A stretch of DNA of 34,678 nt from Prosthecobacter sp. (GCA_017853885.1 JAFMIR010000039.1:1-34678), one strand, 5' to 3'; numbered from the stretch's first letter, positions 1-8,674 are shown. Program-made: numbers and translations. Notes: a model not told the origin generated them from the letters alone.

Positions 1-134
1 TGCCAGTCGCTGACGCTACCCCTCCTCCTGAGGAAGAAGGCACCATCAGCATGGAAACCATTCTCATGGTGGCTGGTGGCGCAGTGGTTCTGGTCCTGCT
101 ACTGACGATTCTTTTGGGAAAAAAGAAGAAATAA
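1..134 (+). CDS. C-terminal fragment of a membrane-anchored protein (partial)
   Basis: The reading frame is open from the window edge and ends with TAA at 132-134. The visible ~43 residues are a Pro/Glu-rich linker (ATPPPEEEG), a hydrophobic segment of about 20 residues rich in Val, Leu and Gly, and a basic tail (GKKKK). This is the layout of a protein whose body lies outside the membrane and is held by one C-terminal helix with a short positive cytoplasmic end. The rest lies outside the window, so family and function cannot be assigned. A strong terminator follows 27 bases later, so this is probably the last gene of its transcript. Confidence 0.7.
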   Translation, partial: PVADATPPPEEEGTISMETILMVAGGAVVLVLLLTILLGKKKK

Positions 135-161
135 GGATCTTCCAACAGAAAGCTTCTTGTG

Positions 162-193
162 AAAAGGCTGGCACAGATGTGCCAGCCTTTTTT
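162..193 (+). terminator. Rho-independent terminator
   Basis: A 13-bp perfect stem (AAAAGGCTGGCAC paired with GTGCCAGCCTTTT) closes on a 4-base loop (AGAT) and runs into a T tract. It lies 27 bases after the TAA of the upstream partial gene, as expected for termination on the + strand. The A-rich 5' arm could also allow weak function on the other strand. Confidence 0.9.
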
Positions 194-422
194 GTGGTTC
201 GGTTCATCCATTTTTACGCAGCGCAAGATGACAAAATCTGCTTAAAGTGTTTTATTGTCTCTAAAAATAAATATAAAAGACCTCTCTAGCGGGATCATCA
301 ATGCGGGCGCAGTTCAAATGGAGGTTTGACACTTCTGGCCAACTAGGCACGATCTTAACCCCTTCGCCTAGCGACCTTCCAGCCGCCCGGCGAGGTGTGA
401 TCTCAACCACCCACCTCACGTT
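194..422. other. AT-rich intergenic region, no gene seen
   Basis: Between the terminator and the 3D-domain gene there is an AT-rich stretch, strongest around 230-290 with TATAAA-like sequence near 270. It probably carries the promoter of the next gene, but no convincing -35/-10 pair with proper spacing could be defined. Stops at 327-329 (TGA) and 369-371 (TAG) close the downstream gene's frame here, so that gene cannot begin before about 372. Confidence 0.4.
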
Positions 423-944
423 TTGTTCGTCTCCGCTCCTCTATGCATCGTGTTTGTATGCGCTAGCGCGTTCGTGGGAAAGCTCCAGCTTCCTGCCCGG
501 ACTCAGCAAGCTCAAACTCTGTTGCGCACTTCCGGACAGGTCATCCCAGGTGTCAGGACCACGGCCTACACGCACTCGGAGGCTGACCACATTCAATATG
601 GTGCCCGCACTGCTGCAGGCACACCTTTGAAGTCGGGCTCCATCCGTAGCGCTGCAGCCGACTGGTCGATCTACCCCCTCGGCACCGTTTTTCAGATCCA
701 AGGAGATTCAAGCGTCTATGTTGTTGATGATTACGGGCGTGCCCTTGTCGGCACCCGGACGATTGATATTTACCAGCCTACCATCAGCCTCATGAACCTC
801 TGGGGCACCCGCAAGGTAAACATTCGTGTGCTGCGTTGGGGGTCGCCTGCTAGGAGCTTGGCTGTGCTCAAACCACGTGCCTACAAGGCTCCCCACGTGC
901 GCGAAATGATTTTCCGAATTCAGGGTCAGACACGCCCGGGCTGA
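423..944 (+). CDS. Exported 3D (Asp-Asp-Asp) domain protein
   Basis: The protein has 173 residues. A hydrophobic N-terminus (about residues 3-20) looks like a signal peptide, although it lacks the usual leading positive charge. The rest matches the 3D domain, a small double-psi beta-barrel found in MltA-like and RlpA-like cell-wall proteins: TAYTHSEAD near residue 47, AADWSIYPLGT near residue 78, then VVDDYGRAL and the TIDIY segment, which supply the conserved Asp residues. Such domains act on or bind peptidoglycan, so a cell-wall role is likely but not shown. The start is uncertain: 423 is a TTG with no clear Shine-Dalgarno, GTG at 450 is the main alternative, and stops upstream exclude much longer forms. 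It is followed closely by the nitrilase-like gene on the same strand. Confidence 0.75.
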   Translation: MFVSAPLCIVFVCASAFVGKLQLPARTQQAQTLLRTSGQVIPGVRTTAYTHSEADHIQYGARTAAGTPLKSGSIRSAAADWSIYPLGTVFQIQGDSSVYVVDDYGRALVGTRTIDIYQPTISLMNLWGTRKVNIRVLRWGSPARSLAVLKPRAYKAPHVREMIFRIQGQTRPG

Positions 945-1004
945 GCCAGCCAACCCATCATGGTTTGGAAGGTGAGGATTGTCCAAAACGTTCCCTCGGC
1001 AGTT

Positions 1005-2309
1005 ATGAAGAGATGTCTCATCCTCCTTTTCTCCGCCTCACTTCAAGCTGCCCCTGATTTCCACGGATGGAGCGCCGATAGCCCACGGGATGAGATTCGT
1101 CCACAGTTCAGTAGCGGCGGCAAAGACACGCTCATCATCACGCACGATTCGCGAGAAGGTCTCGACGGCTGGTTTCAAAAGAGCTTTGAGGTCAAGGGCG
1201 GCTCCTTTTATCGCTTCGAGGCAAGGCGAAAGACCGTTGGCGTCACCCATCTCCGGCAGAGTTGCCTTGTGCGAATCGTTTGGCAGGATGCGGATGGCGC
1301 AGGCGTGAAACTCGATACCGCACCGGAGTATCTCACTCCCGGCCTACCCATCCCTAGCGCTGAGCCCGAGTACCCTGTCGATGGCCCCAAGGATGCCGAG
1401 GGCTGGACCCTTGTTAGCGGCGTGTACCGTGTGCCATCTAAGGCCGCGAGGGCCATCGTGGAATTGCATCTGCAATGGGCGCCCGGAGGCCGCGTCGAAT
1501 GGTGTGGAGCCTCCCTCACCCCAACTGAGGCTCCCGCACCGCGCAAGGTGCGTCTCGCCACCATCCATCACCGTCCCTCGGGCAAATCGCCGCGCGAAAA
1601 TTGCGTTGAGTTCGCTCCGCTGATCGCCGAGGCGGCACAGAAACACGCCGACCTCGTCGTGCTCGGCGAGACGGTGCCCAGTGCGAATGTAAAGGCGAAA
1701 CCCGAAGATCTTGCCGAGTCCATCCCAGGCTCCTCGACGACTTACTTCGCTGATCTCGCAAGGCAGCACCACCTTCATCTCGTGCTCAGCCTTTACGAGC
1801 GCGAGGCGCATCTGATCTATAACACCGCCGTGCTGCTTGGCCCCGATGGCTCTCTCATCGGCAAGTATCGCAAAGTTTCCCTTCCGCCCGGTGAGGCCGC
1901 GAAAGGCATCGCACCCGGCAGGGAATATCCCGTTTTTGAAACGGCATTTGGCAAAGTGGGCCTCATGGTTTGCTACGATGGCTTCTTCCCTGAGGTTGCC
2001 CGCGAACTGACGAAGAACGGTGCGGAAGTTATCGCGTGGCCGGTTTGGGGCTGCAATCCGTTGCTCGCACAAGCCCGCGCCTGCGAGAACCATGTGTTCC
2101 TCGTCAGCAGCACCTTCATGAAGCCCGAAGACGGCTGGATGCATTCTGCCATCTACGATCAGGGCGGTCGACCCATCGCCAAAGCTGACACATGGGGCAC
2201 CGTGGTCGTCACCGAAGTCGATCTCAGCCAGCCCTACCACGGTCCCTACAACCTCGGCGATTTTCGTTCCATGATTGAACGTCATCGGCCTAGGGTCACG
2301 AATCAGTAG
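1005..2309 (+). CDS. Exported carbon-nitrogen hydrolase (nitrilase superfamily) with N-terminal beta-rich domain
   Basis: The protein has 434 residues. ATG 1005 is preferred over ATG 960 because it opens directly on a signal peptide (MKRCLILLFSASLQAA). Residues ~20-175 form an accessory domain without catalytic motifs, probably a carbohydrate-binding-like beta-sandwich. Residues ~182-420 are the nitrilase-fold domain with the complete Glu-Lys-Cys triad: E222 in LVVLGETVP, K290 in GKYRKVSLP and C323 in GLMVCYDGFFPE. The family hydrolyses non-peptide C-N bonds (amides, N-carbamoyl compounds, nitriles). The export signal and fused domain make an extracytoplasmic amide, for example on an amino-sugar or peptide-like polymer, a reasonable guess. 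It converges with the PAS-AraC gene, 9 bases from stop to stop. Confidence 0.9.
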   Translation: MKRCLILLFSASLQAAPDFHGWSADSPRDEIRPQFSSGGKDTLIITHDSREGLDGWFQKSFEVKGGSFYRFEARRKTVGVTHLRQSCLVRIVWQDADGAGVKLDTAPEYLTPGLPIPSAEPEYPVDGPKDAEGWTLVSGVYRVPSKAARAIVELHLQWAPGGRVEWCGASLTPTEAPAPRKVRLATIHHRPSGKSPRENCVEFAPLIAEAAQKHADLVVLGETVPSANVKAKPEDLAESIPGSSTTYFADLARQHHLHLVLSLYEREAHLIYNTAVLLGPDGSLIGKYRKVSLPPGEAAKGIAPGREYPVFETAFGKVGLMVCYDGFFPEVARELTKNGAEVIAWPVWGCNPLLAQARACENHVFLVSSTFMKPEDGWMHSAIYDQGGRPIAKADTWGTVVVTEVDLSQPYHGPYNLGDFRSMIERHRPRVTNQ

Positions 2310-2318
2310 GTTGGTCTT

Positions 2319-3167
2319 TCACCTTTGTGATTGCTTAACTGGCAGAACTGAGTCCGGGGTTGATGGAAAGCCGGTTTTCCTCATTCGAGAAGCGATTTGA
2401 GGTATCGCCTGAGCGGCTCGTTTGCGGCCCTGATGTTGGCATCGGTATTTCAGCGGAGTGTGGCCTGTAAACCGCTTGAATCGCTTCACAAAGGAGCTCG
2501 CATCGTAGAAGCCACAGTCGATGGCGATTTCGACTACGCTGGCAGCGGTGCGGCGCAGGGCATCGATAGCGTGAAACATACGCACCTGCTCCACGAAGGC
2601 GTAGGGTGTCATGCGCATGCGTTGTTTGAAGATGCGCATGAAGTGGCTTTCGGAGAAGGAGCACCGCCGCGCCAGTTCGCCGATGGTGATGCGCCTGCTG
2701 TAGGAGGCGTGGATGTGGTCGATGGCGGGCAGCAGGCGGGCCAGTTCCAGGTCGTGTCCAGCGCTCTCGCTGTATTTCTCATTGATGGTGATGAGTCCGA
2801 TGACCCTGCCACGCTTGTCATGCAGCGGGTATTTGCTGGACCAGGCCCACTCGGACGGATGATCAAAGAAACTGGTGGCATGAACTTCTTTGATGAGTGG
2901 CTGGTTGTGTTGAAAAACCAACAGGTCGTTTTGGCGGTAATTCTCGGCAATGATGCGCGGGAAGAGGTCAAAGTCGGATTTTCCCACAATGTCGAAATCA
3001 GGTGGTAGATGGATAGCCTCTTTCAGCGCACGACTCATGAACACGTAACGGGAGTCGCAGTCCTTGATCATGAACATGGCTCCGGGGATTTGATCCAGCG
3101 CGTGGAGCAGTTCATGGCCGTCTGCGAGGTGGTGGTAAAAAATCTGAGACGGTGGCTCGGAAGTCAT
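2319..3167 (-). CDS. AraC-family transcriptional regulator with N-terminal PAS domain
   Basis: The protein has 282 residues and no signal peptide. Residues ~20-130 form a PAS-type sensor domain (DQIPGAMFMIKD, VGKSDFDLFP and GLITINEKY are typical PAS_4 positions). Residues ~150-245 carry the paired helix-turn-helix motifs of AraC/XylS regulators, including ITIGELARRCSFSESHFMRIF and the second-helix hallmark VVEIAIDCGFYDASSFVKRFK. It should bind DNA in response to a small molecule or redox signal sensed by the PAS domain. It is divergent from the beta-propeller/DUF1549/DUF1501 cluster at 3241-8652, with only 73 bases between the starts and an inverted repeat in between. It is therefore a natural candidate regulator of that cluster and of itself. 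The ligand is unknown. Confidence 0.9.
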   Translation of the reverse strand: MTSEPPSQIFYHHLADGHELLHALDQIPGAMFMIKDCDSRYVFMSRALKEAIHLPPDFDIVGKSDFDLFPRIIAENYRQNDLLVFQHNQPLIKEVHATSFFDHPSEWAWSSKYPLHDKRGRVIGLITINEKYSESAGHDLELARLLPAIDHIHASYSRRITIGELARRCSFSESHFMRIFKQRMRMTPYAFVEQVRMFHAIDALRRTAASVVEIAIDCGFYDASSFVKRFKRFTGHTPLKYRCQHQGRKRAAQAIPQIASRMRKTGFPSTPDSVLPVKQSQR

Positions 3168-3179
3168 TATGATAAGATA

Positions 3180-3196
3180 TTACCATAATTTGGTAA
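3180..3196. promoter_or_regulatory. Candidate operator: inverted repeat between the AraC gene and the beta-propeller cluster
   Basis: Perfect 6-bp arms TTACCA and TGGTAA flank a 5-base AT-rich centre. The site starts 12 bases upstream of the AraC-gene start and lies 44 bases upstream of the beta-propeller ATG. A second, overlapping inverted pair (ATTATG 3166-3171, CATAAT 3184-3189) reaches into the AraC start codon. Position suggests control of both divergent genes. AraC proteins often bind direct repeats, so the binding protein is not established. Confidence 0.4.
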
Positions 3197-3240
3197 CCCT
3201 GTCACATAGAGCTCACAAGGGTTCACGTAAATAGTGGGTG

Positions 3241-4197
3241 ATGCGCTTCCCCCAACTCATTTTCGTCATCACGCTAGTTTGCACCATAGCCTCGGCGCTG
3301 GCTCAAGTGAGCCCCGGATCCCTCCTGATCGCCTCGGGTGAAGGCATCAGCGTCTTCAATCGCCATGGCGAGATGTCCTTCGGAAAGTTCTTTGTGCCGG
3401 TGGTGAATGGCAAGGGGGAAGCCACTCCGTGGAGCGATATCGGCTACGATGGCTGCCGTCTGCCATCAGGTCATTTCCTCTGCTCCTCGCATGAATGGGT
3501 GCGGGAGATCGCTCCCGACGGGAAGATCGTGTGGGAGTATCGGGCGCAAAAGCCGGTCGAACTCAAGACCTGTGTGCCGATGCTGAATGGCGAAGTGGTC
3601 ACGACCGATGCAAGCAAGCAGGAACTCGTGTGGCTGAAGAAGGGTCAAGAGGTGAAACGCGTGCCGGTTCCGAGCAAAATGCAAGCCTCACCACACATGC
3701 GCTACAACCTGCTACGCCGCACGCCCGCGGGCACCTTCCTGCTGGCCATGCGGGCGGAGAAAGCCTTCATCGAGATCGACGAAACCGGCAAAGAGCTGTG
3801 GCGGCATTCGGTGCCGGATCTGCCCGTGGTGGCGGAGCGTCTGGCGAATGGAAACACGCTCATGTCCTGGCGCGGTGGACTGCTGGAGGTGACGCCGAAG
3901 CATGAAGTGGCGTGGGAACTCAAGGCGGCGGACGTCAAGGACTTCACCGTGCTCATCTTTGGCGGATTTCATCGCTTCGAGAATGGCAACACGCTCATCG
4001 CCAACTCGGACTGGCATTATCGCGATGCGAAGGAGACGGCGGTGCAGTTCTTCGAGGTCACCCGCGACAAGAAAGTCGTTTGGAAACTCGGCGTCGAAGC
4101 CTTTGCAGGCAGGAAGCCCGGCTCCCTGGAGCCCAAGACCGGCAATATCGAACACCGCATCATCGGCATCCAATGGCTGGGGGAGGATCGGAAATGA
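3241..4197 (+). CDS. Exported beta-propeller (PQQ/arylsulfotransferase-like repeat) protein
   Basis: The protein has 318 residues. ATG 3241 is preferred over the adjacent GTG at 3238. It opens with a signal peptide (MRFPQLIFVITLVCTIASALAQ). The mature part is built of repeats of the type EI-x-DGKIVWEY, EIDETGKELWRH, EVTPKHEVAWEL and EVTRDKKVVWKL, each followed by GNTL-like strands, which is the signature of PQQ-like and arylsulfotransferase-like propellers. No complete PQQ-dehydrogenase active-site set was seen, so a binding or scaffold role is as likely as catalysis. Its TGA overlaps the ATG of the following DUF1549 gene (ATGA at 4194-4197), which implies translational coupling and perhaps physical interaction of the products. 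It is the first gene of the cluster divergent from the AraC regulator. Confidence 0.8.
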   Translation: MRFPQLIFVITLVCTIASALAQVSPGSLLIASGEGISVFNRHGEMSFGKFFVPVVNGKGEATPWSDIGYDGCRLPSGHFLCSSHEWVREIAPDGKIVWEYRAQKPVELKTCVPMLNGEVVTTDASKQELVWLKKGQEVKRVPVPSKMQASPHMRYNLLRRTPAGTFLLAMRAEKAFIEIDETGKELWRHSVPDLPVVAERLANGNTLMSWRGGLLEVTPKHEVAWELKAADVKDFTVLIFGGFHRFENGNTLIANSDWHYRDAKETAVQFFEVTRDKKVVWKLGVEAFAGRKPGSLEPKTGNIEHRIIGIQWLGEDRK

Positions 4198-7100
4198 AGC
4201 GTTGGATCGTCCTCGGCTGTTTTCTCGTCGTCCGTTTCGCCAGCGGTGCGGATCTGTTTTCATCCAAGGTCGAGCCGCTGCTGAAGCAGCGCTGCTACGA
4301 GTGCCATTCGCATGAGAAGAAGATCAAAGGCGGACTCGCTCTCGATTCGAAAAGCGGCTGGGAAAAGGGTGGAGAGAGCGGTCCGGCGATTCTGCCGGGC
4401 AAGCCGGAGGCCAGTCTGCTGATCCAGGCGGTGAGCCATGTCGAAAAGGATCTTCAAATGCCGCCCAAAAAGAGGCTTGCCACCTCCGAGATTGCCCTTC
4501 TCACCGAGTGGGTGCGCCAAGGTGCGCCCGATCCACGTGTGGCGGCGGCCCATGCTCCTCATCCATCCTTGAGCACGGCCGATGTTTGGGAGGAAGAGTT
4601 TCAGAAGCGCATGGACTGGTGGAGCCTGAAGCCAATGCGCAAGACATCCGGCGGCAGCGTGGATGCCTTTATCCAGGCCGGGCAAAAGAAAGCCGGCCTC
4701 GAAATGGCACCTCCAGCCGATGAAGCAACCCTTCGTCGCCGATTGAGTTTTGTTCTTACTGGGCTGCCTCCTGCCGTTCATTCAGACCAGCCGCATTTTG
4801 AGTCCCTGGTTGAGGCGCTACTGGCCTCGCCGCATTTCGGCGAGCGGCTTGCCCGTCACTGGATGGATGTGGTGCGCTACACGGACACTTACGGCTACGA
4901 ATGGGACAACCCCGCCAAGGGCTCCCATGAATACCGCGACTATCTTATCCGTGCCTTCAATGACGACATCGGCTTTGACCAGATTCTGCGTGAGCACCTC
5001 GCTGGCGACCTCCTGCCAAAGCCACGCATCCATCCGAAGGCGCAAACCAACGAAAGCCTCATCGGCCCCATGTTTTACCACATGGGCGAGCATCGCCACG
5101 GCAGCAGCTTGATGTTCAACGGCATCCATCAGGAGATGGTGAACAACAAAATCGATGCCTTCTCCAAAGCCTTCCTCGCCACCACCGTCGCCTGCGCGCG
5201 TTGCCACGACCACAAGCTCGAAGCCGTCTCTCAGCGCGACTACTATTCGCTCGCCGCCATGTTCACCACGCCGCGCTGGACCTCGCGCATCGTCGATGCA
5301 CAGGGCAAAAACGCCGCCGCCATCGCAGAGCTCCAAAAACTCCGGCAAAGCATCCGTGAGCACCTCGCGCAGCTTTGGAGCACGCCCTTCACCGCTGCTT
5401 CGCTAAAAAAATGGGCTGCTGAGCACAAAGACGCCTTGAAAGGCATCGGCGCGCCGCTCGCCACGCAGGCCGATTTGCCGAAAAAGGCCGCTGAATGGCA
5501 GAAAGCCCGCGAAACGGCTCAAAAGGCCAACACAGCCTTCGAACCAGCCTCGCTCGAAAAATGGGTCTTTGAAGGCGAAGCCTTCGAAAACGGCTCAATT
5601 GCCGACGGAACGCCTCTCATCGCCCTCGAAGGCGAAAACATCGTCTCGCGACTTCTTCCACGCGGATGGCATTCGCACGCCTTGAGCTCCAAACTGCCCG
5701 CCAGCCTGCGCATGCCGCCTCAGCATGTTGTCCCAGGCAAGTTCGTGAGCCTCAAACTCGCTGGAGGCGAGTTCGGCGGCCATCTCGTCGTCGATGACCA
5801 TGCTTTCCAAAACGAAACGGTTGCGTTCTACACCAACACCGATCCGCAGTGGAAATCCTTCGCCGACGCCGCGCTCAAAAACGGCGCGCAGCAGGTCACC
5901 ATCGAGTTTTGCACCTCCTCGCTGAATCCCAACTTCCCGCCACGCACCGGTTTGGCGAAGGGCCTCAAGACCAACGACTTCGGCTACGACAAACGAAGCT
6001 GGATCAGCATCACCGACATCGTCACGCACGACACCACCGGCACTCCACAGGACGAACTCGACGCCTTTACCGCGCTCTATCAAAACAACACTGCCACCGA
6101 CCCGTGGGAACGCATCGCCGCTTGGTTCAACACCGTGGTGCAACGCTGGCGCGCTCAACAAAGCCAGCCCGGTGACTGCGACGTGCTCAACTGGCTCCTC
6201 GCGAATGATTTGCTGCCGAACCAATCACCCGAAGGCAGCCAACTCGTCGCCGATTACCGCCGCATCGAGTCTAGCATCGCCTTTCCATGCACCGTCAACA
6301 GCATGGACGAACGCAAGGTGCTGCCAGTGAAGTATCCGCTCAATGTGCGTGGCAATGTAGACACCACTGGCGAGCTGATCGAGCCCGCTTCGCTCAAGAT
6401 GCTGCACGGCGACCGCATCACCAATCGCCTCGCGCTCGCCGAGTCGCTGCTGCATCCCGAGCATCCCCTCACGGCACGGGTGTATGTGAACCGTGTGTGG
6501 CAGTGGATCTTTGGCGCCGGCCTCGTCGCCACGCCCGACGATTTCGGCCGCCTCGGTGATAAACCTTCGCATACTGAGCTGCTCGACTGGCTCGCCCTCG
6601 AGTTCATCCGCGAAGGCTGGTCCACGAAGAAACTCATTCGAAAGCTCGTGCTCAGCAAAACCTTCAGGCAGGATTCGCGAAGGGCCTCGGACGTGGATCC
6701 CTACAATCGGCTGCTCTCCTTTTATCCCACGCGACGACTCGAGGCTGAGGCCATCCGCGATGCCCTTCTGGCTGTGTCCGGTCGCCTGGATCCGCAGCTC
6801 TATGGACGGCCTATTCTGCCATTCCGGACGGCTCAGGATGGGGCAAAACGCCTCTTCACCGGCCCGCTCGATGGTAATGGCCGCCGCTCCATCTACCTGC
6901 AAATGTCCATCATGGATCCACCCAAGTTTTTGACCGGTTTCAACCTGCCCGATCTCAAATTGCCCACCGGTCGACGGGATGCGACCAACGTGCCCTCGCA
7001 GGCGCTCATGCTCCTCAATGACCCTTTTGTGAGCGCCATGGCAAAGCATTGGGCTCAGCAGTTGGGCCAGAAGCAACAAGTAAACACCGATGAACGCATT

Positions 7101-7259
7101 GGAGGCATGTTAAGCCGCGCTTTTAGCCGCCCGCCGAACAAAGCTGAACAGCAGCGCTGGGCTACCGCCCTGCAGGATCTGGGCGGTGACACACCTGCTG
7201 CATGGGAGCAGCTCGCCCATGCATTTTTCAATGCCAAAGAATTCATTTATTATCGCTGA
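4194..7259 (+). CDS. Planctomycete-type cytochrome c / DUF1549 / DUF1553 secreted protein (cluster A)
   Basis: The protein has 1021 residues. The frame stays open upstream, but ATG 4194 is the real start because it gives a signal peptide (MKRWIVLGCFLVVRFASGAD) and overlaps the preceding stop. Domain order: PSCyt1 cytochrome-like domain (~20-110) with CYECH at 34-38 and a Met in LQMPPKK as possible distal haem ligand; DUF1549 (~150-350) with a second CxxCH, CARCH at 334-338; a variable insert (~430-700) that looks beta-rich; DUF1553 (~740-1015) with NRVWQWIFG and the PSQALMLLND motif. The family is abundant in Verrucomicrobiota and Planctomycetota and of unproven function; periplasmic redox chemistry on polysaccharides is often proposed. 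One base separates its stop from the DUF1501 start. Its insert is unlike those of the three paralogues in this window. Confidence 0.92.
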   Translation: MKRWIVLGCFLVVRFASGADLFSSKVEPLLKQRCYECHSHEKKIKGGLALDSKSGWEKGGESGPAILPGKPEASLLIQAVSHVEKDLQMPPKKRLATSEIALLTEWVRQGAPDPRVAAAHAPHPSLSTADVWEEEFQKRMDWWSLKPMRKTSGGSVDAFIQAGQKKAGLEMAPPADEATLRRRLSFVLTGLPPAVHSDQPHFESLVEALLASPHFGERLARHWMDVVRYTDTYGYEWDNPAKGSHEYRDYLIRAFNDDIGFDQILREHLAGDLLPKPRIHPKAQTNESLIGPMFYHMGEHRHGSSLMFNGIHQEMVNNKIDAFSKAFLATTVACARCHDHKLEAVSQRDYYSLAAMFTTPRWTSRIVDAQGKNAAAIAELQKLRQSIREHLAQLWSTPFTAASLKKWAAEHKDALKGIGAPLATQADLPKKAAEWQKARETAQKANTAFEPASLEKWVFEGEAFENGSIADGTPLIALEGENIVSRLLPRGWHSHALSSKLPASLRMPPQHVVPGKFVSLKLAGGEFGGHLVVDDHAFQNETVAFYTNTDPQWKSFADAALKNGAQQVTIEFCTSSLNPNFPPRTGLAKGLKTNDFGYDKRSWISITDIVTHDTTGTPQDELDAFTALYQNNTATDPWERIAAWFNTVVQRWRAQQSQPGDCDVLNWLLANDLLPNQSPEGSQLVADYRRIESSIAFPCTVNSMDERKVLPVKYPLNVRGNVDTTGELIEPASLKMLHGDRITNRLALAESLLHPEHPLTARVYVNRVWQWIFGAGLVATPDDFGRLGDKPSHTELLDWLALEFIREGWSTKKLIRKLVLSKTFRQDSRRASDVDPYNRLLSFYPTRRLEAEAIRDALLAVSGRLDPQLYGRPILPFRTAQDGAKRLFTGPLDGNGRRSIYLQMSIMDPPKFLTGFNLPDLKLPTGRRDATNVPSQALMLLNDPFVSAMAKHWAQQLGQKQQVNTDERIGGMLSRAFSRPPNKAEQQRWATALQDLGGDTPAAWEQLAHAFFNAKEFIYYR

Positions 7260-7260
7260 C

Positions 7261-8652
7261 ATGACAACACGCGACCATCGCTTTTGTTCCCGCCGACAAG
7301 TCTTGTCATCTGCTTCTGCGGGCTTTGGCATGCTGGCACTGCGTGCGATGGGCGGTATGCCGTTGCACAATCGCGCACGCGCCAAAAACATCATCTTCTG
7401 CTTCATGGACGGTGGTCCCAGTCATGTAGACACCTTTGATCCGAAGCCGATGCTCAAAAAGCACGAGGGCAAACCCATCGGCGAGGGAGCGGTGACGAAA
7501 CGTTCTCAGTCGAATGCGAATCGAATGTGGTTCGGCAGTCCATGGGATTTCAAGCAGCGTGGACAGAGTGGTTTGTGGGTGAGCGATTTGTTCCCGCACC
7601 TCGCGCAGGTGGCGGACAAACTTTGCGTGGTGCGATCGATGGTGGGCGAGCTGCCGCTGCATGGTCAGCAGAACCTGTTGCTGCACACCGGTCGCATCCT
7701 CGGGCAGGCGCCGAGTTTCGGAGCCTGGATCTCCTACGGCCTCGGCACCGAAAACGCGAACCTGCCCGGCTATGTCGTGCTTAACAACGACTGGGTGCCG
7801 AATGGGGGTCTGGAAAATTTTGGGAGCTCTTTTCTGCCCGCCAGCCACCAGGCCACTATGCTGCGTTCCAAAGGCGTGCCTGTGGACAACATCGCACCCT
7901 CCGACAGCGCCACCGTTCAGCGCCGCAAACTCGCGCTCCTCGCCGAACAGGACGTCGGCTTTGCGGCCAGCACCTCCGAACCCTCTGTCATCGAGGCGGC
8001 GATCGCCAACTACGAAACTGCCTTCCTCATGCAGAGCGCCGTGCCAGCCATCGCCGACATCAGCGCGGAGCCGGAGCAGATCCGGAAACTTTACGGCCTC
8101 GATTCCACTGACGAGCACCAGCGCTTCTATGCCACGCAGGCCCTGCGCGCGCGCCGACTGGTCGAGGCTGGCGTGCGCTTTGTCGAGATCACCTGCCCCA
8201 GCTTTGATGGCAACAACTCCCCTTGGGACCAGCACGGCCTGCTCAAGAAAAATCACGAAAAAAACGCCCGTATCACGGAGCAAAGCGTCGCCGCGCTGAT
8301 CACCGACCTCGACCAGCGTGGTCTGCTGGATGAAACCATCGTCGTTTGGGCCGGGGAGATGGGCCGCACGCCGCACACACCCAAAATCAGCGACACCGCG
8401 GGTCGTGACCACCATGTGAATGGCTATTCGATTTTCATGGCCGGCGGCGGCTTCAAGGGTGGCATGGCCTTTGGCGAGACAGATGAGTTTGGCAATGGCG
8501 TCGCCAAGGACCCGGTGAGCATTCACGACATCCATGCCACCCTGCTGCACCAGATGGGCCTCGATCACGAAAAGCTCACCTACCGACATGGGGGACGCGA
8601 TTGGCGGCTCACCGATGTCCATGGGTATGTGATTCATGAGCTTTTGGGTTGA
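7261..8652 (+). CDS. DUF1501 exported protein (alkaline phosphatase/sulfatase-like fold), cluster A
   Basis: The protein has 463 residues. ATG 7261, one base after the upstream stop, is preferred to the long upstream in-frame extension, which overlaps the DUF1549 gene. The N-terminus has a twin-arginine-like export signal (CSRRQVLSSASAGFGMLAL). Conserved DUF1501 motifs are present in order: FCFMDGGPSHVDTFDPKP, WAGEMGRTPHTP, GRDHHVNGYS and HDIHATLLHQMGLDHEKLTYR. The Asp/His pattern resembles the metal site of the alkaline phosphatase superfamily, so hydrolysis of a phosphate or sulfate ester is plausible but unproven. DUF1501 genes almost always follow DUF1549/DUF1553 genes in these phyla, which suggests a functional pair. 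Here all metal-site-like residues appear intact. Confidence 0.92.
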   Translation: MTTRDHRFCSRRQVLSSASAGFGMLALRAMGGMPLHNRARAKNIIFCFMDGGPSHVDTFDPKPMLKKHEGKPIGEGAVTKRSQSNANRMWFGSPWDFKQRGQSGLWVSDLFPHLAQVADKLCVVRSMVGELPLHGQQNLLLHTGRILGQAPSFGAWISYGLGTENANLPGYVVLNNDWVPNGGLENFGSSFLPASHQATMLRSKGVPVDNIAPSDSATVQRRKLALLAEQDVGFAASTSEPSVIEAAIANYETAFLMQSAVPAIADISAEPEQIRKLYGLDSTDEHQRFYATQALRARRLVEAGVRFVEITCPSFDGNNSPWDQHGLLKKNHEKNARITEQSVAALITDLDQRGLLDETIVVWAGEMGRTPHTPKISDTAGRDHHVNGYSIFMAGGGFKGGMAFGETDEFGNGVAKDPVSIHDIHATLLHQMGLDHEKLTYRHGGRDWRLTDVHGYVIHELLG

Positions 8653-8674
8653 CCTGATTTCACCGGGGGATTGC

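Noticed and set aside
230..290. Sigma-70-like promoter in the AT-rich region before the 3D-domain gene
   Set aside because: TATAAA near 270 has no -35 partner at acceptable spacing; calling a precise promoter would be guesswork.
1344..2285. 313-residue minus-strand open frame opposite the nitrilase-like gene
   Set aside because: The plus-strand gene has the complete catalytic triad; the antisense frame has no recognisable domain.
3912..4193. Upstream extension of the cluster A DUF1549 reading frame
   Set aside because: It overlaps the beta-propeller coding sequence, is rich in Arg/His/Gly as expected of a shadow frame, and a signal peptide begins at ATG 4194.
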